Shown here: in pieces, positions 35,386 to 42,938 of the stretch
How positions within the stretch are numbered: the stretch's first letter is position 1
How the letters are laid out: every line of letters starts with the position of its first letter
DNA from: SB11 sp964584305
Lineage (GTDB): Bacteria; Bacteroidota; Bacteroidia; UBA8524
Assembly: GCA_964584305.1 (NCBI GenBank)
Contig: CAZOZL010000005.1
Coordinates: forward strand, 1-64,000
Direction: 5' to 3'
DNA: 64,000 nt
Translations under genes and position numbers: made by a program
Notes under the pieces: model-generated
The model's database searches: none
Told to the model about the DNA's origin: nothing
Seen by the model: only the letters and a program-made list of their open reading frames with translations

Positions 35386-35468
35386 TGCGACAGGTATAAA
35401 ACTTATCGCAATTCATAACCTTAACGAAACCTTTATGAATAGAATTAAGCATTTATGCCTATTCTGTC
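35386..35468 (+). repeat. Family A dispersed repeat, copy A4 (full length)
   Basis: Head GCGACAGGTATAAAACTTAT, middle inverted repeat AATTCATAACC paired with CTTTATGAATAG, tail GCATTTATGCCTATTCTGTC. More diverged than A2 and A3, with G-U-type changes in the head stem. Confidence 0.7.
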
Positions 35469-35506
35469 TTTTTTAATATAGCAGCACTACAGGGCTACAC
35501 ATATAC

Positions 35507-35514
35507 TATATTTG
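35507..35514 (+). promoter_or_regulatory. -7 box upstream of kdsB
   Basis: TATATTTG is a perfect consensus -7 box, 20 bases before the ATG. Confidence 0.5.
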
Positions 35515-35534
35515 CCCAATATCTATAATAGCCT

Positions 35535-36293
35535 ATGAAAATTTTAGCCGTAATTCCCTCTCGCTATGCCTCAACCAGATTCCCTGGGAAACCTCTTGAA
35601 AAAATTGGAGGCAAAAGCATGGTGCAAAGGGTATATGAGCAGGTTGCAAAAGCTACTAGAATTGATAAAATTATTGTGGCTACTGATGACCAGCGAATTT
35701 ATAATCATATTGAGGATTTTGGAGGAGATGTACTAATGACTGCCGAACACCATAAAAATGGTACGGAGCGGTGTGCAGAAGTAATAGAAACGGTATATAA
35801 CGATTTTGATGTAGTGCTAAACATTCAAGGTGATGAGCCTTTTATACTACCCGAACAGATTGACCAGCTGGCTACCTGCTTTGAGGATGAAACAACAGAT
35901 ATTGCCACCCTCATTAAACAAACAGATAGTACCGAGCAGCTTTTTAGTCCCAATACGGCAAAGGTAATTTTTGATGAAAATTTTAAGGCATTGTATTTTA
36001 GCCGCCAGCCTATACCACACTTGCGTGGTACACCACAAGAGGAATGGGTGCAAAGAAAAGTACATTATCTTCATGTGGGTATTTATGGATATAGAAAAGA
36101 TGTTTTGCGTGATATAATTCAACTTCCATCATCATTATTAGAGGAATTAGAAATGCTGGAGCAACTGCGCTGGTTAGAGAACGGATATACTATTTCTGTT
36201 AAACAAACCAATTATCAAAGCATATCAATAGATACCCCTACTGATTTGGCAAATGCTGAAAATTTTTTACAACACTTTCCACAGTTTAGTTAA
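35535..36293 (+). CDS. kdsB: 3-deoxy-manno-octulosonate cytidylyltransferase
   Basis: A 252-residue CMP-Kdo synthetase. It activates Kdo with CTP for lipid A/LPS core assembly. The nucleotide-binding start is VIPSRYASTRFPGKPLEKI. Later motifs are IIVATDDQRIY, VVLNIQGDEPFI, FSRQPIPHLRG, HVGIYGYRKDVL and the C-terminal ISIDTPTDLANAE. Complete. The CTP synthase gene follows 97 bases later. That is a sensible functional pairing, although a terminator-like hairpin separates them. Confidence 0.96.
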   Translation: MKILAVIPSRYASTRFPGKPLEKIGGKSMVQRVYEQVAKATRIDKIIVATDDQRIYNHIEDFGGDVLMTAEHHKNGTERCAEVIETVYNDFDVVLNIQGDEPFILPEQIDQLATCFEDETTDIATLIKQTDSTEQLFSPNTAKVIFDENFKALYFSRQPIPHLRGTPQEEWVQRKVHYLHVGIYGYRKDVLRDIIQLPSSLLEELEMLEQLRWLENGYTISVKQTNYQSISIDTPTDLANAENFLQHFPQFS

Positions 36294-36334
36294 CCTTACA
36301 GTAAAAAGTAATAGCTTTGCATCCCGTCTGACAA

Positions 36335-36371
36335 GATGTTTTTTAAGAAGGTTTTAAACATCATTTTTTAT
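36335..36371 (+). terminator. Terminator-like hairpin between kdsB and pyrG
   Basis: GATGTTT (36335-36341) pairs with AAACATC (36356-36362), followed by ATTTTTT. The stem is short, so termination may be partial. Confidence 0.45.
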
Positions 36372-36390
36372 CAGAATCACAAGTTTTGTC

Positions 36391-38010
36391 ATGAAAAAAG
36401 TTAAATACGTTTTTGTAACGGGCGGAGTTACGTCATCATTAGGTAAAGGTATAGTTTCGGCTTCATTAGCAAAGCTATTACAAGCAAGAGGCTACTCAGT
36501 CACCATCCAAAAGTTTGACCCCTATATTAATGTTGACCCCGGCACAATGAACCCCTACGAGCATGGCGAGTGCTATGTAACCGAAGATGGTGCCGAAACC
36601 GATTTAGACCTTGGACATTACGAACGTTTTTTAAATATCCCCACCTCGCAGGCAAATAATGTTACCACAGGTAAAATATATCAAACCGTAATACAAAAAG
36701 AACGTGATGGTGATTACTTAGGCAAAACAGTGCAAGTAATTCCACATATTACTGATGAGATTAAACGCCGTTTTCAGCTATTGGGCGAAGGTGGAAAATA
36801 CGATATTATTATTTCAGAAATTGGCGGCACAGTAGGTGATATAGAATCGCTACCCTATATTGAAGCGGTGCGCCAGCTTAACTGGGAACTACCTACCGAA
36901 GATGTAATTGTAATACACCTTACACTCGTACCCTATCTTGCTGCTGCAAAAGAATTAAAAACAAAGCCTACCCAGCACAGTGTAAAAATGTTGTTGGAAT
37001 ATGGCATACAACCCGATATTTTAGTATGCCGTACAGAACATCACTTGACGGCTGAAATCCGTAAAAAATTAGCCTTGTTTTGCAATGTAAAAGCAAATGC
37101 AGTAATAGAATCTATTGATGTAGAAACTATTTATGATGTGCCTTTGGTAATGCAAAAAGAAAAACTTGATAGGGTAACGCTAAGCAAACTTAAATTGCCC
37201 AGTAAAACCGAACCTACCTTAGAAATGTGGAAAGCATTTTTATTGAAACACAAACACCCAAAAGCAGAAGTGAAAATTGGCTTAGTAGGAAAATATGTTG
37301 AATTGCCTGATGCTTATAAGTCTATTGTGGAATCATTTATACACGCAGGTGCTGAAAAAGAATGTAAAGTAAACCTTGAGTTTATACACTCTGAAACATT
37401 GCACCAAGAAAATGTACAGCAAAAACTGGGACATTTAGACGGTGTTTTGGTTGCCCCAGGGTTTGGCGAACGTGGGATTGCTGGAAAAATTGAAGCAATT
37501 AAATTCGTTAGAGAAAATAATATCCCATTTTTTGGTATATGCTTAGGTATGCAATGTGCATCTATTGAGTTTGCACGAAATGTTGTAGGGCTTAAAGGGG
37601 CTGACTCAACAGAAGTGAACTCCAAAACCAAATACCCCATTATTAGCTTAATGGAGAAACAGAAAAAAATTACTCGAAAGGGGGGAACTATGCGTTTGGG
37701 TGCTTATCCATGCGAGGTTAAAAAAGGCTCGATAGCGGCTACTGCATATGGCAAAACAAAAATTAGCGAACGCCACCGCCACCGTTATGAGTTTAATAAT
37801 AAATACCTTGACCAATTTGTGGCTAATGGTATGGTAGCTACGGGCATTAATCCTGATGGTGATTTGGTTGAAATAATAGAGCTACAAGGGCATCCTCATT
37901 TTGTGGGTGTACAGTTTCATCCCGAGTTAAAAAGCACAGTAGCTAATCCCCATCCTTTGTTTATTAGGTTTGTAAAGGCTGCTAAGGAGTACCATCAAAA
38001 ATTGTCGTAA
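36391..38010 (+). CDS. pyrG: CTP synthase
   Basis: A 539-residue enzyme that aminates UTP with glutamine nitrogen. The N-terminal amidoligase domain has YVFVTGGVTSSLGKGIVSAS, KFDPYINVDPGTMNPYEHGE and SEIGGTVGDIESLPY. The C-terminal class I glutamine amidotransferase has the nucleophile Cys about 384 in FFGICLGMQCA, and the His-Glu pair in VQFHPELKS. Length and all motifs are canonical. Confidence 0.98.
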   Translation: MKKVKYVFVTGGVTSSLGKGIVSASLAKLLQARGYSVTIQKFDPYINVDPGTMNPYEHGECYVTEDGAETDLDLGHYERFLNIPTSQANNVTTGKIYQTVIQKERDGDYLGKTVQVIPHITDEIKRRFQLLGEGGKYDIIISEIGGTVGDIESLPYIEAVRQLNWELPTEDVIVIHLTLVPYLAAAKELKTKPTQHSVKMLLEYGIQPDILVCRTEHHLTAEIRKKLALFCNVKANAVIESIDVETIYDVPLVMQKEKLDRVTLSKLKLPSKTEPTLEMWKAFLLKHKHPKAEVKIGLVGKYVELPDAYKSIVESFIHAGAEKECKVNLEFIHSETLHQENVQQKLGHLDGVLVAPGFGERGIAGKIEAIKFVRENNIPFFGICLGMQCASIEFARNVVGLKGADSTEVNSKTKYPIISLMEKQKKITRKGGTMRLGAYPCEVKKGSIAATAYGKTKISERHRHRYEFNNKYLDQFVANGMVATGINPDGDLVEIIELQGHPHFVGVQFHPELKSTVANPHPLFIRFVKAAKEYHQKLS

Positions 38011-38018
38011 CAATTAGG

Positions 38019-38063
38019 CTATTCATAAGCTAAACAAAAATTGTATGTATAGAATGGGCAGTC
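38019..38063 (+). repeat. Family A dispersed repeat, copy A6 (partial tail)
   Basis: ATTCATAAGCTAAACAAAAA, then ATGTATAGAATGGGCA, aligns with the middle and tail of family A, closest to A5. It is truncated before the last half-hairpin and lies directly beside a family B block. Confidence 0.5.
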
Positions 38064-38076
38064 ACAAAATTAAGTT

Positions 38077-38170
38077 CAGCATTACTACCCATCGCGCTAA
38101 AGGCTAAAAGCCAATAGATAACAGCTAATAAAGATGCTGATATTCAGATATATTATAATGCACTGCGGGT
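38077..38170 (+). repeat. Dispersed repeat family B, copy B1
   Basis: Shares GCTAAAGGCTAAAAGCC, CTAATAA, a GTATTCAG/ATATTCAG-like stretch and a terminal TATAATGCACTGCGGGT with B2 at 62714, with indels between the blocks. It holds no reading frame. Confidence 0.55.
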
Positions 38171-38271
38171 TACTTTTAGGTTGTTTTTAGCGGTTTTAGT
38201 AAAAAACTCTCTCTTTTATTGATATTGTAATACATAAACCTATTACTTTGTAAAAAATTCTACTTTTAATT

Positions 38272-39795
38272 ATGAAGAAAAACATACTACTTACGCTCGG
38301 GTTAGCCTTTGGCTTACTTAGCTTTATTCCAGCAAAATCACAGCGTTTTTTAACGGAAGTTTTTGCAGGTGTTACTGAAACAAGAAATGTTGTTTACGAC
38401 TCTAATATGTCTTGGCCTGCGTTGCCAATGGTTCCTCCACCATTAGTAAAAATTGGGTTACAATGTGATATTTATGAGCCAATGGGCGATACTGCCTCTA
38501 CACGCCCGTTAGTAATATTATTACACACAGGTAGCTTTCTTCCACCTTTAATTAATCAGCAAACTACGGGTGCACGCACAGATAGTAGTATTGTTGAAAT
38601 GTGCCGCCGCTTCGCTCGTAAAGGGTATATAGCTGTTGCAATGAGTTACCGTTTAGGTTGGAATCCCACTACTACAAATAGTGATACAGCTACGTCGTTA
38701 CTATTACAAGCCACATACCGTGCTATACAAGATACACGTAACTGTGTTCGCTTTTTCCGTTCCAATGCTTCAATGTATAAAGTGGATGTGAGCAAAATAG
38801 CTATCGGTGGGCAAGGTACAGGCGGTTATGTAGCTTTAGCCTATTCATCGCTAAACAAACAAACTGAAGTTGAATTAGAAAAATTTAGCTGGAGTAATAC
38901 TACCCCCATGGTAAACACTACCTTTATGGGTGACTGGTTGGGCTTAGGTGGCATTCCTCAATTAAATATATCAGGTGATGCTGGTGTTTCAACTGATGTA
39001 AATTTTGTATTTAACTATGGTGGTGCTACTGCAGATTCATCATGGATTGAAGCAGGTGAAACGCCAATAGTTTCTATACACTGTGTAAACGACCCATTAG
39101 CTCCTTATGGTTTTAGCAATGTAATTGTACCTACTACACAAACAACAGTAATTAACAACGCTTGTGGAAGTAGAGAAACTGTGCGTATCTCGCAACGTAT
39201 GGGCAATAATGATATAATTAATAACAGAGACTATAGCGATCCTTTTACTGCCGAAGCCAGCAAAACAAACGAAGGCTTTGAAGGATTATACCCTTTACAT
39301 ATTCCAAAAGTAGCATCACAATTTGCTAACGAAGGTTCTCCATGGGATTGGTGGGATAGTGTAACTATTAAATCTTTCGGTCCTTTTGGTATTAATGCTC
39401 ATAACAAGTCTATGTTTTCAAATCCTAATATGAGCAAAACAAAAGCGATGGCTTATATTGATACCATTCAAGGGTTTGTAACTCCACGCATGGTATGTGC
39501 TTTAGGCTTACCAGGTTGTGCATCAAAAGTTAGCAGTGTAAACGGTATTGACCTTAGTGATATGGTAGAAGTATATCCAAACCCTGCAACCACAAACATT
39601 ACTGTTTCTTTTGCAGAGGGTACTATAAATACTGTTGAGGTATATACCATTGCTGGTAAGTTGGTAACCACTCAAGAAAATGCAAATCAGGGTGGTACTG
39701 TTATCATTAATCGTAATAGTTTGCCAGCGGGCGTTTATATAGTGCGTGTAGTATTAGATAAAGGCATAGCATATAGCAGAGTTATTTTTGAATAA
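38272..39795 (+). CDS. T9SS-exported carboxylesterase-fold protein lacking the Ser nucleophile
   Basis: A 507-residue protein with a signal peptide (cut near AKSQ), an alpha/beta-hydrolase domain (about 60-300) of the BD-FAE/carboxylesterase type and a type A sorting domain at the end (EVYPNPATTNITVSF, then GVYIVRVVLDKGIAYSRVIF). The nucleophile elbow, normally G-x-S-A-G-G, reads IAIGGQGTGGYVALAY, so Gly replaces Ser. The oxyanion part is LVILLHTGSFLPP, without HGGG. This suggests a binding protein or altered chemistry rather than a normal esterase. Confidence 0.82.
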   Translation: MKKNILLTLGLAFGLLSFIPAKSQRFLTEVFAGVTETRNVVYDSNMSWPALPMVPPPLVKIGLQCDIYEPMGDTASTRPLVILLHTGSFLPPLINQQTTGARTDSSIVEMCRRFARKGYIAVAMSYRLGWNPTTTNSDTATSLLLQATYRAIQDTRNCVRFFRSNASMYKVDVSKIAIGGQGTGGYVALAYSSLNKQTEVELEKFSWSNTTPMVNTTFMGDWLGLGGIPQLNISGDAGVSTDVNFVFNYGGATADSSWIEAGETPIVSIHCVNDPLAPYGFSNVIVPTTQTTVINNACGSRETVRISQRMGNNDIINNRDYSDPFTAEASKTNEGFEGLYPLHIPKVASQFANEGSPWDWWDSVTIKSFGPFGINAHNKSMFSNPNMSKTKAMAYIDTIQGFVTPRMVCALGLPGCASKVSSVNGIDLSDMVEVYPNPATTNITVSFAEGTINTVEVYTIAGKLVTTQENANQGGTVIINRNSLPAGVYIVRVVLDKGIAYSRVIFE

Positions 39796-39826
39796 GATTC
39801 TCTAGACTAACCTATAAATTTCAATC

Positions 39827-39860
39827 AATAAAGCCTCCCTATTGGGGAGGCTTTATTTTT
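39827..39860 (+). terminator. Terminator after the T9SS esterase-fold gene
   Basis: AATAAAGCCTCCC pairs with GGGAGGCTTTATT across a TATTG loop, then TTTT. A strong intrinsic terminator, which may serve both strands. Confidence 0.85.
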
Positions 39861-39888
39861 TAATAAAATTTTATTCGCCTTCGGCTCA

Positions 39889-40290
39889 TCACTCTATCAT
39901 AATTCTATCTTTCCCCAAAAACTTAGGTGCTTGCACTGATATAACTTTTAAAGGTTTTTTTGATGTTGTGGTAACTTTGTGAGGAACACCTTTAGGTATA
40001 AAAATTACATCCCCTTTTTTCACAACAAACTCTTTAGCACCCAAAGTCATTTTACCTTCACCCTCTAAAACTATAACGTGCTCGCTATGGTATTGGTGTT
40101 TGTGTTTTTTTACTTCTTTTTTAATGAAGATAACAAAGCTGCTGCTTAGGCTATCACTATACAAAGGGTGTACATATATGTTTTTTACTTCTTTTGGGCA
40201 AGTAACAGTATCCGCATTTTGCCAAGTTTGGGCATAGGTAGCACTACCCATTAGTAATATTAAAAAAGTAAAAATTGTTTTCACAAGCAT
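39889..40290 (-). CDS. Secreted cupin-domain protein
   Basis: A 133-residue protein with a signal peptide (MLVKTIFTFLILLMGSATYA) and a single small cupin barrel. Metal-site motif 1 is seen as HKHQYHSEHVIVLEGEGKMT (His cluster and Glu), and motif 2 as GDVIFIPKGVPHKV. Periplasmic cupins may bind sugars or metals. The function is unknown. The 76-base gap upstream does not settle whether the next gene belongs to the same transcript. Confidence 0.75.
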   Translation of the reverse strand: MLVKTIFTFLILLMGSATYAQTWQNADTVTCPKEVKNIYVHPLYSDSLSSSFVIFIKKEVKKHKHQYHSEHVIVLEGEGKMTLGAKEFVVKKGDVIFIPKGVPHKVTTTSKKPLKVISVQAPKFLGKDRIMIE

Positions 40291-40366
40291 AAAGTTTAAG
40301 CCTGTAATTTATTGTTTTTGAGATTGAAACCCAAAACTTAAAACCTGAAGTTTGAAACTTTAAAAT

Positions 40367-40933
40367 TTAAGCCAGCCTATAATTTAACACTTCTTCCACC
40401 TTCCCAAAAAACTGATGCGGTGCTAATTTTCGCCATAATAGGTCGTCTAATTCGCCTCCAAAGTTTATATAAAAATCTATATTATTGGTTTTAAACTCTT
40501 CTAATACATGGTCTCTAAAGTTTATAAAAGCTATCCATCCATCTTCTATATTGCTAAACCACTCCTCGTAGTAAGAATCATCGCTGGTATGAAAGTTCAA
40601 CACATTTTCGCCTACTATAATATATTTGTCAATGCCTTTCTCCATTAAAGGTTCAATTATCTCTCGCATCAAAAACATTATATCATTGTCAATAGCATCA
40701 TTCCATTCTCCAATCATTTCCACAATGGCAAAACCATCTACATAATCGGCAAATATTATTTTTATATATAGTGTATTACTTCCAAAATCATCCCACTGCG
40801 GGTGTATAAAATGGTCGTACACCCTGTTAGAGTATTCAAACTCATTATATTCTCTATCAAAAAAAGGCGACCGTTGATCGTCTTCAGCTTTGTATAGTTC
40901 TCTCCACAAATAAAATGGCTCTAATGTGTGCAT
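40367..40933 (-). CDS. Conserved-looking acidic protein of unknown function
   Basis: A 188-residue cytoplasmic protein with no signal or membrane segment, rich in Asp, Glu, Trp, Tyr and Phe (WRELYKAEDDQRSPFFDREY near the start; YYEEWFSNIEDGWIAF in the middle). The pattern suggests a compact alpha/beta fold. I do not recognise a family. A -7 box (TAAATTTG) precedes it by about 20 bases, supporting its own transcription. Confidence 0.65.
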   Translation of the reverse strand: MHTLEPFYLWRELYKAEDDQRSPFFDREYNEFEYSNRVYDHFIHPQWDDFGSNTLYIKIIFADYVDGFAIVEMIGEWNDAIDNDIMFLMREIIEPLMEKGIDKYIIVGENVLNFHTSDDSYYEEWFSNIEDGWIAFINFRDHVLEEFKTNNIDFYINFGGELDDLLWRKLAPHQFFGKVEEVLNYRLA

Positions 40934-40952
40934 TTGTTCTCTTTCTCTACCG

Positions 40953-40960
40953 CAAATTTA
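40953..40960 (-). promoter_or_regulatory. -7 box for the 188-residue acidic protein
   Basis: Minus-strand TAAATTTG, 19 bases before the ATG at 40933. Confidence 0.45.
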
Positions 40961-41008
40961 GAGTGCTTAGTTTTAACAAAAAACTTTCATCGTAGCTTAA
41001 AATAACAT

Positions 41009-41016
41009 TAGGTTTG
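41009..41016 (+). promoter_or_regulatory. -7 box of the SDR gene, leaderless arrangement
   Basis: TAGGTTTG ends 6 bases before the ATG at 41023. The TTG within the box is in frame but is more likely promoter than start codon. Confidence 0.5.
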
Positions 41017-41022
41017 CATTTT

Positions 41023-41814
41023 ATGTTACAAATAGATTTAAGAAATAAGCGTGCCGTTGTATGTGGCAGTTCACAGGGTATAGGTTTGGCTACTGCAAAA
41101 CTAATGGCAGAAGCGGGTGCAACGGTAATACTTGTTGCCCGTAACCCCGAAAAATTGGCGAAAGCAAAAAAGCAATTACCCAACCCATACAATCAAGTTC
41201 ACGAAACTATTACTGCCGATTTTGCTCGCCCCAACATATTAAAGATAAAGTTGGAGAACTATCTTTTAAAAACTCAACCAATACATATATTGGTAAATAA
41301 TACTGGAGGACCACCCGCAGGCAAAGCGATAGAGTCGAGTGTGGAGCAATTTTTAAATGCTTTTCAAGCACATTTAATATGCAATCAGGTTTTAGTGCAA
41401 ACTGTGGTTGAGGGAATGAAAAAAGAAAAGTATGGACGTATTATTAATATTATTTCAACATCAGTAAAACAACCCATTGCTGGTTTGGGTGTGTCAAATA
41501 CCATACGTGGGGCTGTGGGCAATTGGGCTAAAACTTTAGCGGGTGAGCTTGCCCCTTTTGGTATTACTGTAAACAATGTACTGCCTGGTGCTACTGAAAC
41601 CGAACGACTAAGCAATATTATTGATAATAAATCGGCAAAGACAAATAAACAGCGCAATGAGGTAGAACAAGATATGTTGGCTGAAATACCTGCCGCCCGC
41701 TTTGCTGCCCCCGAAGAGATAGGCAATGCGGCAACGTTTTTAGCATCGCCATTAGCCGCATATATTAACGGGACTAATATGGTGGTAGATGGTGGAAGAA
41801 CAGCTTGCTTATAA
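41023..41814 (+). CDS. Atypical short-chain dehydrogenase/reductase
   Basis: About 263 residues with a Rossmann fold: nucleotide-binding VCGSSQGIGLATAK, ILVNNTGGPP for the NNAG position, and the C-terminal YINGTNMVVDGGRTA. The catalytic Ser region (IINIISTSVKQP) is present. The usual YxxxK is absent: the aligned segment reads LGVSNTIRGAVGNWAKTL, with Asn/Arg in place. This variant is known in a subgroup of SDRs, and the reaction is uncertain. It is preceded by its own promoter. Confidence 0.85.
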   Translation: MLQIDLRNKRAVVCGSSQGIGLATAKLMAEAGATVILVARNPEKLAKAKKQLPNPYNQVHETITADFARPNILKIKLENYLLKTQPIHILVNNTGGPPAGKAIESSVEQFLNAFQAHLICNQVLVQTVVEGMKKEKYGRIINIISTSVKQPIAGLGVSNTIRGAVGNWAKTLAGELAPFGITVNNVLPGATETERLSNIIDNKSAKTNKQRNEVEQDMLAEIPAARFAAPEEIGNAATFLASPLAAYINGTNMVVDGGRTACL

Positions 41815-41854
41815 GCTATATTTACTTTCTAATTAGTAGGTAGTATTAACGGTT

Positions 41855-42397
41855 ATGAAAAGATTAGTACTACTATATCTACTACTATTTACTGTTAATA
41901 GTCTATTTGCACAGCGAAAAAGAATACAAAAGTTAGATATAGATAAAACAGACTCTATTTTTCTTGCAATGGGATATATACCAATACAACCAAAAGGTTT
42001 ATTGTTAGCCCCAAAAAATAGATGGCAATTATATAAGCTACCCTCTATTATTGATAATGATAGTGTGTTGGCAAAATATGAAGATGCTATTGGTTTAAAA
42101 TTGGATAGTATTGATATAACAAAGCATATACTATTTCAAGGTTATTTTATGGGCGATTGTCATGCTTGCTTTATTAGTAGAATATACAAAGATACTTTTC
42201 ATAAGAGGCTAATTTGGACTGTATATAATGTTTGGGGAAGATGTAGGGCAATGGGTAGAGGTAAGTATATAGCATTCACAATTTCTAAGCCACCAATTGG
42301 CTACACTATTGAGACTGAGGAAATATTAGTAGATTATTTATACAATAAAGGTAAGCCTTTAAAAAAGTATTATAGTTTTTTAGAGAGAGGTTTTTAA
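41855..42397 (+). CDS. Exported protein of unknown function
   Basis: A 180-residue product with a signal peptide (MKRLVLLYLLLFTVNSLFAQ). The mature part is mostly beta-strand and contains two nearby cysteines (GDCHACFIS, about residue 100) and a third Cys in WGRCRAM. No domain is recognised. It starts 40 bases after the SDR gene and could be co-transcribed. The base composition is more AT-rich than its neighbours. Confidence 0.6.
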   Translation: MKRLVLLYLLLFTVNSLFAQRKRIQKLDIDKTDSIFLAMGYIPIQPKGLLLAPKNRWQLYKLPSIIDNDSVLAKYEDAIGLKLDSIDITKHILFQGYFMGDCHACFISRIYKDTFHKRLIWTVYNVWGRCRAMGRGKYIAFTISKPPIGYTIETEEILVDYLYNKGKPLKKYYSFLERGF

Positions 42398-42413
42398 GTA
42401 AATTTTAAATTCT

Positions 42414-42421
42414 TATCTTTG
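42414..42421 (+). promoter_or_regulatory. -7 box for the 49-residue protein gene
   Basis: TATCTTTG, a perfect consensus box, 22 bases before the ATG at 42444. Confidence 0.5.
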
Positions 42422-42443
42422 CCATCCTTTAAAGAACACCACA

Positions 42444-42593
42444 ATGGCAATTACTAGGCTAAAACGTAAATCGAGAAGAAACAAAACCTCTGCGGAATTA
42501 AAAAAACAATACCGCAAATTACTTGTAACAGTTCCTAATGTTGAATCTCCCTACAAAGGAAAATCGGGGGTGATTATAGAAGACGAGAAATAA
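42444..42593 (+). CDS. Very small basic protein (49 residues)
   Basis: ATG to TAA encodes MAITRLKRKSRRNKTSAELK... ending in an acidic IIEDEK. The N-terminal half is strongly basic, like nucleic-acid-binding or ribosome-associated small proteins. It has its own consensus -7 box and a strong terminator 125 bases beyond its stop, so it forms a complete short transcription unit. Similar short proteins starting MAI-KLKRK seem familiar in Bacteroidota, but I cannot name a family. Confidence 0.6.
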   Translation: MAITRLKRKSRRNKTSAELKKQYRKLLVTVPNVESPYKGKSGVIIEDEK

Positions 42594-42597
42594 TAAA

Positions 42598-42717
42598 TTC
42601 TTCAAAGGTTTTCTTTCTGCCAAATTTTATCAAACCGATAGTTTTGGCGTGCTATTTGAAACCTTAGCAGTACAGAGCAATTTTTCGTTTTAAAACATAT
42701 ACACTTTAAAATGATTG
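42598..42717 (+). other. Structured or once-coding 3' region of the small-protein transcript
   Basis: Nested inverted repeats are visible: AAGGTTTTC with GAAACCTT outside, GCCAAA with TTTTGGC inside. The same bases also give an open frame (+1 relative to the small gene) of about 30 codons, FFKGFLSAKFYQTDSFGVLF and on, ending in TAA, with no start codon. Either a folded 3' UTR or small RNA, or a decayed coding piece. Confidence 0.3.
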
Positions 42718-42747
42718 ACCGTAGGACTTAATTCCTGCGGTTTTTTT
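42718..42747 (+). terminator. Terminator of the small-protein transcript
   Basis: ACCGTAGGA pairs with TCCTGCGGT (one G-T pair) around CTTAAT, followed by T6. Confidence 0.8.
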
Positions 42748-42777
42748 GTTCATAATAAGTCAGCCTTTGTACTGTAA

Positions 42778-42828
42778 TTCTTATAAGCGGTAGGTTTCAA
42801 CCTATCGCCATGTTAATTGTATGGCTTT
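42778..42828 (+). repeat. Family A-related repeat, copy A7
   Basis: CTTATAAGCGGTAGGTTTCA and the rest of the palindrome, then ATGTTAATTGTATGGC. The head matches family A but the flanks match copy A8 (62643) instead of the standard tail, defining a sub-family. Confidence 0.6.
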
Positions 42829-42875
42829 TAGTACTTTAAAAGAATACATAACCCTTGCACAAATAAAACAAGCTA

Positions 42876-42916
42876 AAATGCCACAGCCAGCAACATAGTT
42901 GCTGGCTGTGGCATTT
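42876..42916 (-). terminator. 19-bp perfect hairpin terminator for the DUF5106 thioredoxin gene
   Basis: AAATGCCACAGCCAGCAAC, loop ATA, and its exact complement. It lies 22 bases beyond the minus-strand stop, and the minus-strand sequence after it is T-rich. The stem is unusually long and perfect. Confidence 0.8.
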
Positions 42917-42938
42917 GTCTTAGTATAAAATAAATTAG

